DNA of 64,000 bases from Hyphomicrobiales bacterium (GTDB lineage Bacteria; Pseudomonadota; Alphaproteobacteria; Rhizobiales; Rhizobiaceae), in the NCBI GenBank assembly GCA_900466575.1, contig UBMP01000002.1:1-64000 (forward strand), given 5' to 3'. Below are positions 26,783 through 37,498 of this stretch, piece by piece (the stretch's first letter is position 1; every line of letters starts with the position of its first letter). Below the pieces are notes generated by a model. That model did no database searches. It saw nothing but the letters and a program-made list of their open reading frames with translations, and was not told the DNA's origin. The position numbers were made by a program, and so were the translations under genes.

Positions 26783-28549
26783 TTATTGCGCTGCAGCACT
26801 CTTCTCATGACGTGCGACCCAACGGAAGAATTCATCCTTCGGCATCGGCCTATGCCACAGAAAACCCTGACCTTCGTCGCAACCGATCTTGCGGAGAATG
26901 TCGGCTTCGGCCGCAAGCTCGATCCCCTCGGCGACGCATTTGATTCCGAGTTCGCGTGCCATGGCGACGATCGTGCGCGCAATGGCGGAAGGTTTGCCGT
27001 CATTGTTCCGCGTATGGACGAAACTGCGGTCGATCTTCAGCGATGCGATGGGATAACGTGTCAGGCTGCTGATCGCCGAATATCCGGTGCCGAAATCGTC
27101 AATGGATACGGCGATGCCCAAGGCGGAGAGCCCGCGCATGAGCTCATCGATGCGCCGCGCATCGGACATCAGCATGTTTTCGGTGATTTCCAGTTCCAGC
27201 CATTCGGGCCGACAGCCTGCACGCGAGATGCAGCCTTTCAGAAGCGGAACGAAATCATCCAGCATGATCTGCCGGGGCGACAGGTTGACCGAAACCCGCA
27301 CCGGCTTTCGGTTGCCGTCGTTCCAGGTCCGTGCGAAGTGGCAGGCATCGGTCATGATCCGTTCGCCAAGCGGAATGATCAACCCCGTCTGTTCCGCCAG
27401 GGGAATGAAGACGCCGGGCGGTATCGATCCCACTTCCGGATGGTTCCACCGCATGAGGGCTTCGACGCCTGCGATTTCGCCCGTGTGCAGATTGATCTTT
27501 GCCTGGAAGTGCGCCGTGAAATTGTCGCCCTCGATGGACTTGCGAAGATCGGCTTCCAGCTCGAACCGCTCGCGCGCCTCATCGATCAGGCTGTCGTCGA
27601 AAATGCGCCATGTGTTCTGCCCGCCCCGTTTGGCAGACAACAGGGCGCTGTCGGCCTGGGAGAGAAGCTGATCCGGATTGTCGCCATGCTCGGGAAAGCA
27701 GGAGACGCCGATGCTCGCCGTCACGGTCAGCAACTTCTGTTCAACGAAAAACGGTTTCGAGATGCGCGTCAGCAGCCGTTCGCAGTCGCGGGCAATATCC
27801 TCGCGTCCCATATGGCGGTTCACGATCAGGGCGAAGCTTGCGCCTTCCAGCCGTGACAGGAAATCGCCGTTGCGCTCCGCCTCCTCGCGCAGGCGCTTGG
27901 AAAGCTCGACGAGAACCTGATCGCCGGAGGCGCGACCTACCGTCTCGTTGATCGCGCTGAAGCGGTCGAGGTCAATCTTGAAGACGGCTCCCGCATTTCC
28001 GGTTGCAACGGCAACCGCAGACGCCTCGGCAAGCTTGCCGGCCAGGTGGCGAAGGTTCGGCAAGCCTGTCATCGGGTCGTAATAGGCATGCTGGAACAGT
28101 TCGTTGCGGCTCGCGGTCAGCTCGAGCTCAAGGGTCTTGCGTCGCGTCATGTCATGGGCGACGCAAACATATCCATCCGGCGTCCCGTCCGGGCGTCGGA
28201 GCGCAATCTCGGTCGTCTCGAAATAGATGCGCAAGCCCGTCTTCGGGTTGCGGACCGCGTGCTCGCCGCGCTCCGCCTGGCATTCTGTCGTATGGGCCAT
28301 GAAGCCACGAATGAACTGCGGAAGTTCGACGCCGTCAAACGGCGGCGTCATTCCCAGAAGTTCCTCCTGCGTCTTACCGGTGAAGGCTTCGAAGGCGGCG
28401 TTGCAAAGCCGGAAACGCCGATGCTCATCAAGCAACCAGACGATATCGGGCAAGGACAGAAGGATTCGCGCTTCCGTACCCGAAACCGCCGCCGCCGGTT
28501 CACCCGGCACGGTCGCAAGATCCGCGTCAGACGATATGTTGTCCGGCAT
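26783..28549 (-). CDS. PAS-GGDEF-EAL protein with degenerate GGDEF
   Basis: Soluble protein of 588 residues: PAS (about 25-140, LPDIVWLLDEHRRFRLCN), GGDEF-like domain (155-320), EAL domain (325-580). The cyclase motif reads LEGASF instead of GGDEF, so synthase activity is not expected. The EAL site is intact (VEALMRW, NLSPRQ, ELEITE, DDFGTGYS, EGIE), so it is most likely a c-di-GMP phosphodiesterase with a regulatory GGDEF-like domain. ATG at 28549 preferred over a TTG at 28564. Confidence 0.88.
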   Translation of the reverse strand: MPDNISSDADLATVPGEPAAAVSGTEARILLSLPDIVWLLDEHRRFRLCNAAFEAFTGKTQEELLGMTPPFDGVELPQFIRGFMAHTTECQAERGEHAVRNPKTGLRIYFETTEIALRRPDGTPDGYVCVAHDMTRRKTLELELTASRNELFQHAYYDPMTGLPNLRHLAGKLAEASAVAVATGNAGAVFKIDLDRFSAINETVGRASGDQVLVELSKRLREEAERNGDFLSRLEGASFALIVNRHMGREDIARDCERLLTRISKPFFVEQKLLTVTASIGVSCFPEHGDNPDQLLSQADSALLSAKRGGQNTWRIFDDSLIDEARERFELEADLRKSIEGDNFTAHFQAKINLHTGEIAGVEALMRWNHPEVGSIPPGVFIPLAEQTGLIIPLGERIMTDACHFARTWNDGNRKPVRVSVNLSPRQIMLDDFVPLLKGCISRAGCRPEWLELEITENMLMSDARRIDELMRGLSALGIAVSIDDFGTGYSAISSLTRYPIASLKIDRSFVHTRNNDGKPSAIARTIVAMARELGIKCVAEGIELAAEADILRKIGCDEGQGFLWHRPMPKDEFFRWVARHEKSAAAQ

Positions 28550-28711
28550 TAAGAGCCCGCCCAAGGTTAAGCCGATTTCGACGCAAATATTACGTCCGAT
28601 CGCATCGACCGTCCATCGGTTTGTAATGGAGAACTGTGCCGGCTCACGCGCTTGTGACCGGCGTCGAAGGAAGGGAGTGGGACCGGCTCTTCGCTGGCCG
28701 GCCCGTCCGGA

Positions 28712-30127
28712 TCATGTTCGCGTGCCGCCCACGGTGACCTGATCCATCCGCAGATGCGGCTGACCTACGCCGACCGGAACGCTCTGGCCGGCCTTGCCGC
28801 ACATGCCGATGCCGGGATCGAGTTTCATATCGTTGCCGACCATGGAGATGCGGCGCATGGAGTCCGGTCCATTGCCGATCAGCATCGCGCCCTTCACCGG
28901 CGCGCCGATCTTGCCGTTTTCGATCATGTAGGCCTCGGTGCAACCGAAGACGAATTTGCCGGAGGTGATGTCCACCTGTCCGCCACCGAAGGAAACGGCA
29001 TAGATGCCGTTCTTGACCGAGGCGATGATCTCTTCCGGCGTCTTGTCGCCGCCGAGCATGTAGGTGTTCGTCATGCGCGGCATCGGCCGATGCGCATAGG
29101 ACTGGCGACGACCGTTGCCGGTCGGCTTCATGCCCATCAGCCGCGCATTCTGGCGATCCTGCATGTAGCCGACGAGGCGGCCGTCTTCGATCAGCACGTT
29201 ATAGCCGGAGGGCGTGCCTTCGTCATCGACCGTCAGCGAGCCGCGGCGCGATTCGATCGTGCCGTCGTCGACGACGGTGACACCCTTGGCAGCAACCATT
29301 TCGCCCATCAGGCCGGCAAAGGCGGAGGTCTTCTTGCGGTTGAAATCGCCCTCCAGCCCATGGCCCACCGCTTCGTGCAGCATCACGCCCGGCCAACCGG
29401 AGCCGAGCACGACATCCATCGTGCCCGCCGGCGCATCGATCGCAGAGAGATTGACCAGCGCCTGACGCAGCGCCTCGCGGGCACCGACCTGCCAGTTTTC
29501 GGTGAGGATGAAATCGCCGAAGCCCTTGCGGCCGCCTGTGCCGAAGGAGCCCGATTCCTGCCGGTCGCCTTCGCCCGCGACGACCGAGATGTTGAGCCGC
29601 GTCATCGGACGGATGTCGCGCACCCGGTGTCCGTCGCGGCGGATGATGTCGACGATCTGCCAGCTTGCGGCAATCGATGCCGTCACCTGCCGCACGCGCG
29701 GGTCTTCGGCGCGCAGAAATGCGTCGATTTCCTGCAGAAGCTGGGCCTTCGCCTCGAAGCTCGGCTCGCCGATCGGGTTTTCGGCGGAATAGAGCCGCTT
29801 GTTGGTGCCTTGCGGCGCATCCGCGTAAGAGCCGGAATAGCCGCGCGTGACCGCGCCGACGGCGTCTGCCGCGCGCTTCAGAGCGGAGAGCGACAGATCG
29901 CCCGCATGGGCATAGCCGACAGCTTCGCCGGCGACGGCGCGCAGCCCGAAGCCCTGGTCGGTGTTGAACGTGCCCGCCTTCAGCCGCCCGTCGTCGAACG
30001 TCAGGGCCTCCGCCTGGGCGTGTTCCAGATAAAGCTCGCCGTCGTCGGCGTCCTTCAACGCTTCCGCGACGACGTCCTTCACAGCGCCTTCATCGGCATC
30101 GAAAAGCTTCAGCAGATCGTCGTTCAT
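28712..30127 (-). CDS. tldD: Metalloprotease TldD
   Basis: Zinc-dependent protease subunit (471 residues) that acts with TldE/PmbA to trim modified peptides such as microcins and to degrade CcdA-type antitoxins. The metal motif HEAVGHGLEGD (HExxxH) is intact, as are GSGWPGVMLHE and DDEGTPSGYN. A TldE partner is not in the window. A toxin-antitoxin pair is present at 43 kb, but no link is implied by position. Confidence 0.93.
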   Translation of the reverse strand: MNDDLLKLFDADEGAVKDVVAEALKDADDGELYLEHAQAEALTFDDGRLKAGTFNTDQGFGLRAVAGEAVGYAHAGDLSLSALKRAADAVGAVTRGYSGSYADAPQGTNKRLYSAENPIGEPSFEAKAQLLQEIDAFLRAEDPRVRQVTASIAASWQIVDIIRRDGHRVRDIRPMTRLNISVVAGEGDRQESGSFGTGGRKGFGDFILTENWQVGAREALRQALVNLSAIDAPAGTMDVVLGSGWPGVMLHEAVGHGLEGDFNRKKTSAFAGLMGEMVAAKGVTVVDDGTIESRRGSLTVDDEGTPSGYNVLIEDGRLVGYMQDRQNARLMGMKPTGNGRRQSYAHRPMPRMTNTYMLGGDKTPEEIIASVKNGIYAVSFGGGQVDITSGKFVFGCTEAYMIENGKIGAPVKGAMLIGNGPDSMRRISMVGNDMKLDPGIGMCGKAGQSVPVGVGQPHLRMDQVTVGGTRT

Positions 30128-30241
30128 CGGGGCGCCTTTCAGCGTAATTGAGAATGGATCAAGACTTCAGATAGGCGTGCTGCCGGGAATTTCCAACCGT
30201 TTTAGGGATGGGCGAGCGGCCGAGGCTGAGGGCCATGGGCC

Positions 30242-30784
30242 TCAGGGCAGGGCGTCGTAGCCGTCGGCAAAGCCCTTGAGGTCGACCGGAATGCCAACAC
30301 CTTCTTCAGGCGACTGGAACACGATGAACGTCGCCTGTGTGCCGGCGCGCAATGTCTTCAGGAGATCGTCCTGCAGCACGACTTCCGCATAGCAGCCGTC
30401 GGAAAAGCAACGCACGAAATAGGCGCGGCCGATATCCTTGCCATCGACATTGAGACCCAGTCCGTTCGGCAGGAGAACGCCGAGGGGTGCGAGGACGCGC
30501 AGGATACGCGACTTGCGGTCCGCCGTCTTCAGTACCACGACGGAAAGCCCGACTTCGGGCCGATCGTCGGCAATGACGTTCTGCATCAGCGCGCATTGCT
30601 CTTCCGAAGCGCCGGCGGGCGTGTCGCAGATGATGGACCAGGCGCCATGCGTCGAACGCACAGTGCCTTGCCCCTGGCTCGGAGCCGGCGGCGGCTGTGT
30701 GGCGGCGAAGGCTGCCGGCGTGAGGCCAAGCGTCGCAACGGCGACGAGGCTGAGCGCTGCACGCTTCAACTGGCTGGATATCAT
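30242..30784 (-). CDS. Invasion-associated locus B (IalB) family protein
   Basis: Exported protein of 180 residues with a signal peptide ending around AAFA (residue 28), then a Pro-rich linker and an IalB domain. Conserved traits are the tryptophan/cysteine segment HGAWSIICDTPAG and the paired cysteines in FVRCFSDGCYAEVVL. Named after a Bartonella invasion factor, the family is widespread in free-living Rhizobiales where its role is unknown. Start at 30784 has GAGGACG upstream; a longer frame to 30817 is less likely. Confidence 0.82.
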   Translation of the reverse strand: MISSQLKRAALSLVAVATLGLTPAAFAATQPPPAPSQGQGTVRSTHGAWSIICDTPAGASEEQCALMQNVIADDRPEVGLSVVVLKTADRKSRILRVLAPLGVLLPNGLGLNVDGKDIGRAYFVRCFSDGCYAEVVLQDDLLKTLRAGTQATFIVFQSPEEGVGIPVDLKGFADGYDALP

Positions 30785-31175
30785 GAACGTCCTCGAATCA
30801 TTCTTCCGCTTGGGCACTACCGTTTAGCGCCGAAACGCGGATCATTGAACAGTCAAAGCGCGCCGGCTTCAAGGGGCGAGTTCCGGAGCCTTCCAAAGCT
30901 CGCTGTCCTGCGCTTGCGCCTGCTGCCTTTAAAGAGAGTTGATCAACGTGAAAAGCGGCAAAAATAGTGTCCGCAAACGTTCGCAATTCCACGGCAATTT
31001 GATAAAAGCCAGTCAATCCCCCGCTCTTGCGCAAAAATGACGCATGCACGGTGAGTGACGACGGTTGCGATTGGGGCTAAACTGTGGTTTGAAACAGTTA
31101 GTATAGCAGGGATTCTGCTAGACGGTTTGATCTCGATCAAGTGTCGAGGACCAAACACTGAGGGGAGAGAGATTC
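30785..31175. other. Divergent intergenic region, 391 bp, with ctaC control region
   Basis: The gap holds the promoters of ialB and the cta operon. Besides the FNR/FixK box (listed separately) it contains a 6-bp dyad AACTGT...ACAGTT at 31080-31099 and an 8-bp palindrome TTGATCAA near 30939. I see no coding region in it. Confidence 0.5.
31127..31140. promoter_or_regulatory. FNR/FixK-type box upstream of ctaC
   Basis: TTGATCTCGATCAA matches the FNR/FixK consensus TTGAT-N4-ATCAA exactly. It ends 35 bp before the ctaC GTG start, probably near or downstream of the promoter -10, where a bound regulator would repress. This fits down-regulation of the low-affinity aa3 oxidase when oxygen falls (inference). 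Confidence 0.7.
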
Positions 31176-32051
31176 GTGAGGAATAAGGCTATTGCAGCAA
31201 TGGCGTCGATCGCCAGTTTGCTCTTTGCTGGCGCAGCGTTTGCCGCCCAACCGATGCCATGGCAGACCGATCTGCAGCCGGCTGCATCAGGCGTGATGCA
31301 TGAAATCAGGTGGTTCGAGGAGTATACACTCTGGTTCATCGTCCCGATCACGCTGCTGGTTCTGGCGCTGCTGATCATCGTCGTCGTGCGTTTCCGCGCC
31401 GGCGCGAACCCGGTCCCCTCCAAGACCAGCCACAACACGGCCATCGAGATCCTGTGGACGCTCGGACCTGTCGTGGTTCTCTTCCTGATCGCGATCCCGT
31501 CGTTCCAGCTTCTGTCGAACGAACTGATCATTCCGAAGGATACGGATCTGACGATCAAGGCCACCGGCAACCAGTGGTACTGGTCCTATGAATATCAGGG
31601 CGGCAAGGAACTTGCCTTCGACTCGCTGATGCTGAAGGACGCCGATCGTTCCAAGTTCGGCAAGGAAGACAAGGCCGTTTATCCGCGCCTTCTGGCTGTG
31701 GATAACGAACTCGTCGTGCCGGTCGGCAAGACCGTGCGCGTTCTCGTGACCGGCGCTGACGTCATTCATGCCTTCGCAATGCCTGCTTTCGGTGTGAAGA
31801 TCGACGCCGTTCCGGGCCGTATGAACGAAACCTGGTTCAAGGCCGACAAGGAAGGCCTCTATTACGGCCAGTGTTCCGAGCTTTGTGGCAAGGACCACGC
31901 CTTCATGCCGGTCGCCATTCGCGTGGTGACCGACGAACAGTACAAGACGTGGCTGACCGCCGCCGCCGGCAATCTCGGTGCGGCCAACAAGGCCCTCATG
32001 GCAGCCACCGACGGCAAGAAGACCGTCGACGTGGCTTCCAGCGCGCAGTAA
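31176..32051 (+). CDS. ctaC: Cytochrome c oxidase subunit II (aa3 type)
   Basis: CuA-bearing subunit that takes electrons from cytochrome c, 291 residues. Signal peptide (1-24), two membrane helices (about 50-72 and 93-113), then the cupredoxin domain. CuA ligands are complete: H198 (VIHAFAMP), C233, E235, C237, H241 and M244 in GQCSELCGKDHAFM; the aromatic electron-entry patch NQWYWSYEY is present. The start is GTG at 31176 behind GGGGAGAGAG. First gene of the cta operon. Confidence 0.95.
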   Translation: MRNKAIAAMASIASLLFAGAAFAAQPMPWQTDLQPAASGVMHEIRWFEEYTLWFIVPITLLVLALLIIVVVRFRAGANPVPSKTSHNTAIEILWTLGPVVVLFLIAIPSFQLLSNELIIPKDTDLTIKATGNQWYWSYEYQGGKELAFDSLMLKDADRSKFGKEDKAVYPRLLAVDNELVVPVGKTVRVLVTGADVIHAFAMPAFGVKIDAVPGRMNETWFKADKEGLYYGQCSELCGKDHAFMPVAIRVVTDEQYKTWLTAAAGNLGAANKALMAATDGKKTVDVASSAQ

Positions 32052-33761
<1,710 letters not shown>

Positions 33762-33774
33762 GCGGATTATCCTT

Positions 33775-33801
33775 GAAGCGCCGCGTCGGCGGCGCTTCTT
33801 T
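33775..33801 (+). terminator. Hairpin between ctaD and ctaB
   Basis: A perfect 10-bp stem, GAAGCGCCGC (33775-33784) with GCGGCGCTTC (33789-33798), is followed by TTTC. It can act as a leaky terminator, lowering expression of the assembly genes relative to the structural subunits. Confidence 0.65.
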
Positions 33802-33864
33802 CATCAAGAAGCTGGCTCCGAAGATATTCGGGACCGGCACAGAGAGTAAAAGCAGGTTCAGTTC

Positions 33865-34818
33865 ATGTCTTTGGTCGACAACCGCGAAATCGATAGCGTG
33901 CAGGCAGGCTCCGGGATCTCCGAAGCCTCGGCCGGGGATTTCTTTGCCCTGCTGAAGCCGCGCGTCATGTCGCTGGTCGTCTTCACGGCCTTTGCCGGAC
34001 TGGTCCTGGCGCCAGGCACGATCCACCCCGTCATGGCGCTTTTCGCCATCATCTGTATTGCCGTGGGTGCCGGCGCGTCCGGCGCGTTGAACATGTGGTA
34101 CGACGCCGATATCGATGCCGTCATGGCACGCACGGCGACGCGTCCCATTCCCGCCGGCAAGATCGTCCCGAGCGAAGCACTCGCCTTCGGCCTCGTGCTT
34201 TCCGCCTTCTCGGTCGCCATTCTCGGACTGGCCGTCAACACGTTGTCTGCCGGCCTGCTCGCCTTCACCATCTTCTTCTATGCCGTCATCTACACGATGT
34301 GGCTGAAGCGCTCGACACCGCAGAACATCGTCATCGGCGGAGCAGCCGGCGCATTTCCGCCCATGATCGGCTGGGCCTGCGTGACCGGCGGCGTGTCGAT
34401 TGACAGCATCTGTCTGTTCCTCATCATCTTCCTCTGGACGCCTGCCCATTTCTGGGCGCTGGCGCTGTTCAAGATGAAGGATTACGGCGCTGCCGGCGTG
34501 CCGATGCTGCCCAACGTCTCGGGCGTTGCGACGACCAAGACGCAGATCGTGCTCTACTCGGTGCTGACCGCCATTGCCGGCGTTGCGCCCACTTTCACGG
34601 GTCTCGCCAGCCTCTGGTACGGCGCCTTCGCAGGCGTGCTCGGCCTCATCTTCGTTGCCATGTCCATCGGCGTCTATCGCATGGACGAGAACGACCAGAA
34701 GATGATCCCGGCCAAGAAGCTGTTCGCCTATTCCATCGTCTATCTCTTCGTCATCTTCTCCGCGCTGATGGTCGATCACTACGCGGCGAGCCTCCTGCAT
34801 ATGGGAGGCCTGATCTGA
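33865..34818 (+). CDS. ctaB: Protoheme IX farnesyltransferase (heme O synthase)
   Basis: UbiA-family prenyltransferase that farnesylates heme b to heme o, precursor of heme a for the oxidase, 317 residues with about nine helices. The prenyl-diphosphate site N-x3-D-x-x-x-D is [15 protein letters not shown], and [13 protein letters not shown] marks the CtaB/CyoE group. The stop overlaps the coxF start by one base (TGATG). Confidence 0.95.
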   Translation: MSLVDNREIDSVQAGSGISEASAGDFFALLKPRVMSLVVFTAFAGLVLAPGTIHPVMALFAIICIAVGAGASGALNMWYDADIDAVMARTATRPIPAGKIVPSEALAFGLVLSAFSVAILGLAVNTLSAGLLAFTIFFYAVIYTMWLKRSTPQNIVIGGAAGAFPPMIGWACVTGGVSIDSICLFLIIFLWTPAHFWALALFKMKDYGAAGVPMLPNVSGVATTKTQIVLYSVLTAIAGVAPTFTGLASLWYGAFAGVLGLIFVAMSIGVYRMDENDQKMIPAKKLFAYSIVYLFVIFSALMVDHYAASLLHMGGLI

Positions 34819-34961
34819 TGGAGCTGGAAACGGTCAAGCTGACGGAAGCGCAGCAGAAATCGCGCAGGGGCCGCAACATAGCGCTGGGCCTTGTGCTCGC
34901 CGGACTGGTGGCGATCTTCTACGTGATCACCATCATCAAGTTCGGCCACAAGCCGGTGTAA
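34818..34961 (+). CDS. coxF: Small CoxF-like membrane protein of the oxidase operon
   Basis: A 47-residue protein too short for common gene-calling cut-offs. It begins [20 protein letters not shown], followed by one membrane helix (about 21-40, [20 protein letters not shown]) and the tail KFGHKPV. Position between ctaB and ctaG, 1-bp overlap with the ctaB stop and topology match the CoxF/assembly-associated small protein of rhizobial and other alphaproteobacterial cta operons. Its role is presumably in oxidase assembly; biochemical function is unproven. Confidence 0.8.
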   Translation: MELETVKLTEAQQKSRRGRNIALGLVLAGLVAIFYVITIIKFGHKPV

Positions 34962-34982
34962 CTGGAGCTGAGGGAGGAGACC

Positions 34983-35573
34983 ATGGCGACGGGAACACAA
35001 CAGAGACGCAACGGCATGGTCGTTGGGGTCTGTCTCGGCATTTTCTTCGGCATGATCGGCCTGTCCTATGCCGCCGTGCCGCTTTATCGCATGTTCTGTC
35101 AGGTGACGGGCTACGGTGGTACTGTGCGGGAAGTTGAGCAGGCCTCGTCGGTCATCCTCGACCAGACAATCAAGGTTCGTTTCGACGGCAACGTGTCGCC
35201 AGGGCTTGCCTGGGACTTCAAGCCCGATCAGCGCGAAGTGGTCATGAAGATCGGCGAGACGAAGCAGATCTTCTTCCGCGCGAAGAACACGTCAGACAAG
35301 GAACTGACCGGTCAGGCGACGTTCAACGTGACGCCCGAACAGTCCGGGGCCTATTTCAACAAGATCCAGTGCTTCTGCTTCACGGAAACAACGCTGAAGC
35401 CGGGGGAAGAACTGGAAATGCCCGTACTCTTTTTCGTCGATCCCGATATCGTCAAGGATCGCGAGACGAAGAGCATCGGAACCATCACGCTGTCCTACAC
35501 CTTCTATCCGCATGAGAAGACCCGCCCGGTCGCCGATGCGAAGAAGGCTGAGGACGCAGCGAAGAAACTTTGA
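34983..35573 (+). CDS. ctaG: Cytochrome c oxidase assembly protein CtaG (Cox11)
   Basis: Copper chaperone that inserts CuB into subunit I, 196 residues. One N-terminal helix (about 11-31) anchors a periplasmic immunoglobulin-like domain. The copper-binding CFCF motif is present in [13 protein letters not shown], and [12 protein letters not shown] holds the additional conserved cysteine. GGGAGGAG precedes the ATG. Confidence 0.95.
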   Translation: MATGTQQRRNGMVVGVCLGIFFGMIGLSYAAVPLYRMFCQVTGYGGTVREVEQASSVILDQTIKVRFDGNVSPGLAWDFKPDQREVVMKIGETKQIFFRAKNTSDKELTGQATFNVTPEQSGAYFNKIQCFCFTETTLKPGEELEMPVLFFVDPDIVKDRETKSIGTITLSYTFYPHEKTRPVADAKKAEDAAKKL

Positions 35574-35632
35574 ATTTTCATGAGGAGAGCCTCGGGTTTC
35601 CGGGGCGGGATTGAAATCCGGGGAAGACTGAC

Positions 35633-36511
35633 ATGGCAGACGGACATAACAGACAACATGACTATCACATCATCGACCCGAGCCCGTGGCCGTTCCTGGC
35701 TTCGATCGGCGCCTTCATCATGGCGATCGGTGGCGTGTCCTACATGCGCTATCTTTCCGGCCAGCCCTTCGAACTGTTCGGCATGAACCTCGCCAATCCG
35801 TGGGTCTTCTTCATCGGCCTCGTTCTGGTGCTCTACACCATGTTCGCCTGGTGGGCCGACACGATCAAGGAAGCCCACGAAGGTCATCACACGCGCGTCG
35901 TGTCGCTGCACCTGCGCTACGGCATGATCATGTTCATCGCCTCAGAAGTGATGTTCTTCGTCGCCTGGTTCTGGGCCTTCTTTGACGCCAGCCTCTTCCC
36001 GGGCGAAGCGATCCAGGCTGCCCGCACGACGTTCACGGGAGGAACGTGGCCGCCGAAGGGCATCGAGGTTCTCGATCCCTGGCATCTGCCGATCTACAAC
36101 ACCGTGATCTTGCTGCTTTCGGGCACGACGGTCACCTGGGCGCACCATGCGCTGCTCCACGGCGATCGCAGGGGTCTCATCAACGGCCTGACGCTCACCG
36201 TGCTTCTCGGTCTGCTCTTCACCTTCGTGCAGGGCTACGAATATGCACACGCGCCCTTCGCCTTCAAGAACTCGATCTATGGCGCGACCTTCTTCATGGC
36301 GACCGGTTTCCACGGCTTCCACGTCATCGTCGGCACGATCTTCCTCGCCGTCTGCCTGTTCCGGGCGATTGGCGGCGATTTCACGCCGAAGCAGCATTTC
36401 GGCTTCGAGGCAGCTGCCTGGTACTGGCACTTCGTCGACGTCGTCTGGCTTTTCCTCTTCTTCGCCATCTACATCTGGGGCGGTTGGGGTGCGCCGCTGG
36501 CGCATGGCTGA
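35633..36511 (+). CDS. ctaE: Cytochrome c oxidase subunit III
   Basis: Seven-helix subunit III (292 residues) that stabilises the catalytic core and its proton uptake. Family features include SEVMFFVAWFWAFFDASLFP, TGFHGFHVIVGTIFL and WYWHFVDVVWLFLF at the C-terminus. The start at 35633 follows GGGGAAGACTGAC. A strong terminator-like hairpin follows, so the structural operon probably ends here. Confidence 0.95.
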   Translation: MADGHNRQHDYHIIDPSPWPFLASIGAFIMAIGGVSYMRYLSGQPFELFGMNLANPWVFFIGLVLVLYTMFAWWADTIKEAHEGHHTRVVSLHLRYGMIMFIASEVMFFVAWFWAFFDASLFPGEAIQAARTTFTGGTWPPKGIEVLDPWHLPIYNTVILLLSGTTVTWAHHALLHGDRRGLINGLTLTVLLGLLFTFVQGYEYAHAPFAFKNSIYGATFFMATGFHGFHVIVGTIFLAVCLFRAIGGDFTPKQHFGFEAAAWYWHFVDVVWLFLFFAIYIWGGWGAPLAHG

Positions 36512-36534
36512 TAAAGCTTGACGGATGGACATCC

Positions 36535-36568
36535 GGCGGCGCGGCTGGTCCGCGCCGCCTTGCATTTT
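36535..36568 (+). terminator. Rho-independent terminator after ctaE
   Basis: Perfect 10-bp stem GGCGGCGCGG (36535-36544) with CCGCGCCGCC (36550-36559), 5-nt loop, then TTGCATTTT. It lies directly before the ribosome site of the small acetyltransferase gene. Confidence 0.7.
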
Positions 36569-36583
36569 GGAAGGACGTGCCAA

Positions 36584-36862
36584 ATGGACATTCGCGAGGA
36601 GAAAACGGGTTCCGGCGGTCGCTATGTGGCCACGGTCGAGGGTCATGAAGCGGAGATGAGCTATTCGCGTGCGTCGGCGAAGCTGATCATCATCGATCAC
36701 ACCGGCGTTCCGGATGCGCTGCGGGGCAAGGGAGTCGGTCAGGCGCTCGCGGCCCACGCCGTCGAGGAGGCGCGGGCAGGCGGCTGGAAGATCGTTCCGC
36801 TCTGCCCCTTCTTCAAGGCTCAGGTTGCTCGTCATCCGGAATGGGAAGACGTCATCAAGTAA
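36584..36862 (+). CDS. Small GNAT-like N-acetyltransferase (NATD1/YidJ type)
   Basis: Minimal acetyltransferase-like protein, 92 residues, of the short GNAT group. It has the acetyl-CoA pyrophosphate-binding stretch DALRGKGVGQALAAHAVEEAR and the C-terminal pattern CPFFKAQVARHPEW typical of that group. Substrate unknown. Start at 36584 has GGAAGGACG upstream; the frame runs open to 36518 but crosses the terminator stem. Confidence 0.82.
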   Translation: MDIREEKTGSGGRYVATVEGHEAEMSYSRASAKLIIIDHTGVPDALRGKGVGQALAAHAVEEARAGGWKIVPLCPFFKAQVARHPEWEDVIK

Positions 36863-37096
36863 CCGCTTTCCTGGGGCAGGAACGGGTCCTGCCTCAGGAT
36901 ACCGCGCCCCGATGGGAAGGGTTCGAAACGTCACGCCCCGCTCGACCGACAGGCGCCGCGCCTTGATGATGCTGGTCGCTGGGAGCCGGAGTTGGCCGTT
37001 TCGCCCGATTCCGTCCCGCTGGTGGCGGTGCGGAAAATGAAGACATGAATGTGATTTGGGACGGCGTCCCGAACGATACAACGATAGAGATCGGCC

Positions 37097-37498
37097 TTGA
37101 CAGACTCTCATGATCCCCCGCGCGACAGCGCCCAATATCCGCCCGTGAACCCCATTGCGGCGGGGCTTCGCTGCCGTTGCCCGCGCTGCGGCGAGGGCGC
37201 GCTTTTCGAGGGGTTCACGAAGGTCAAGCCGGCCTGCTCGAACTGCGGCCTTGACTACACGTTCATCGACGCCGGCGACGGGCCGGTGGTCTTCGTGCTG
37301 CTCATCATCGGCTTCATCTTCGTCGGCCTTGCCTTCTGGATGCAGGTGACCTACGAACCGCCCATGTGGCTGCAATTCGTGCTGTGGATACCGTTGATGA
37401 TCATTGCGGGGCTTGCCCTGATGCGCTCCCTCAAGGGCGTTCTCATCAATCTTCAATATGCCAACAACGCCAAGCCGGGCGAGATCGACCGTGGCTGA
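37097..37498 (+). CDS. DUF983 domain-containing membrane protein
   Basis: Protein of 133 residues with an N-terminal zinc-ribbon (CRCPRCGEG ... CSNCGLDY, Cx2C pairs) and two membrane helices (about 70-112). The family travels with cytochrome oxidase assembly genes in alphaproteobacteria, and here it directly precedes SURF1 with an 8-nt overlap. The start is probably a TTG at 37097; no nearby in-frame ATG exists. Role in oxidase biogenesis is inferred from context. Confidence 0.82.
   Translation: MTDSHDPPRDSAQYPPVNPIAAGLRCRCPRCGEGALFEGFTKVKPACSNCGLDYTFIDAGDGPVVFVLLIIGFIFVGLAFWMQVTYEPPMWLQFVLWIPLMIIAGLALMRSLKGVLINLQYANNAKPGEIDRG

Noticed and set aside
28754-30151. 465-codon plus-strand frame opposite tldD
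   Set aside because: Shadow of tldD, which has its full metalloprotease motif and expected length.
30938-30951. TTGATCAA palindrome as a second FNR/FixK site
   Set aside because: It lacks the 4-6 nt spacer between half-sites required for FNR-family binding.
36872-36896. GGCAGGA/TCCTGCC stem after the small acetyltransferase as a terminator
   Set aside because: Stem is short and no T run follows on the plus strand; support too weak to list.
36915-36935. GGTTCGAAAC resembling a tRNA T-loop
   Set aside because: No matching acceptor, anticodon or D arms around it.
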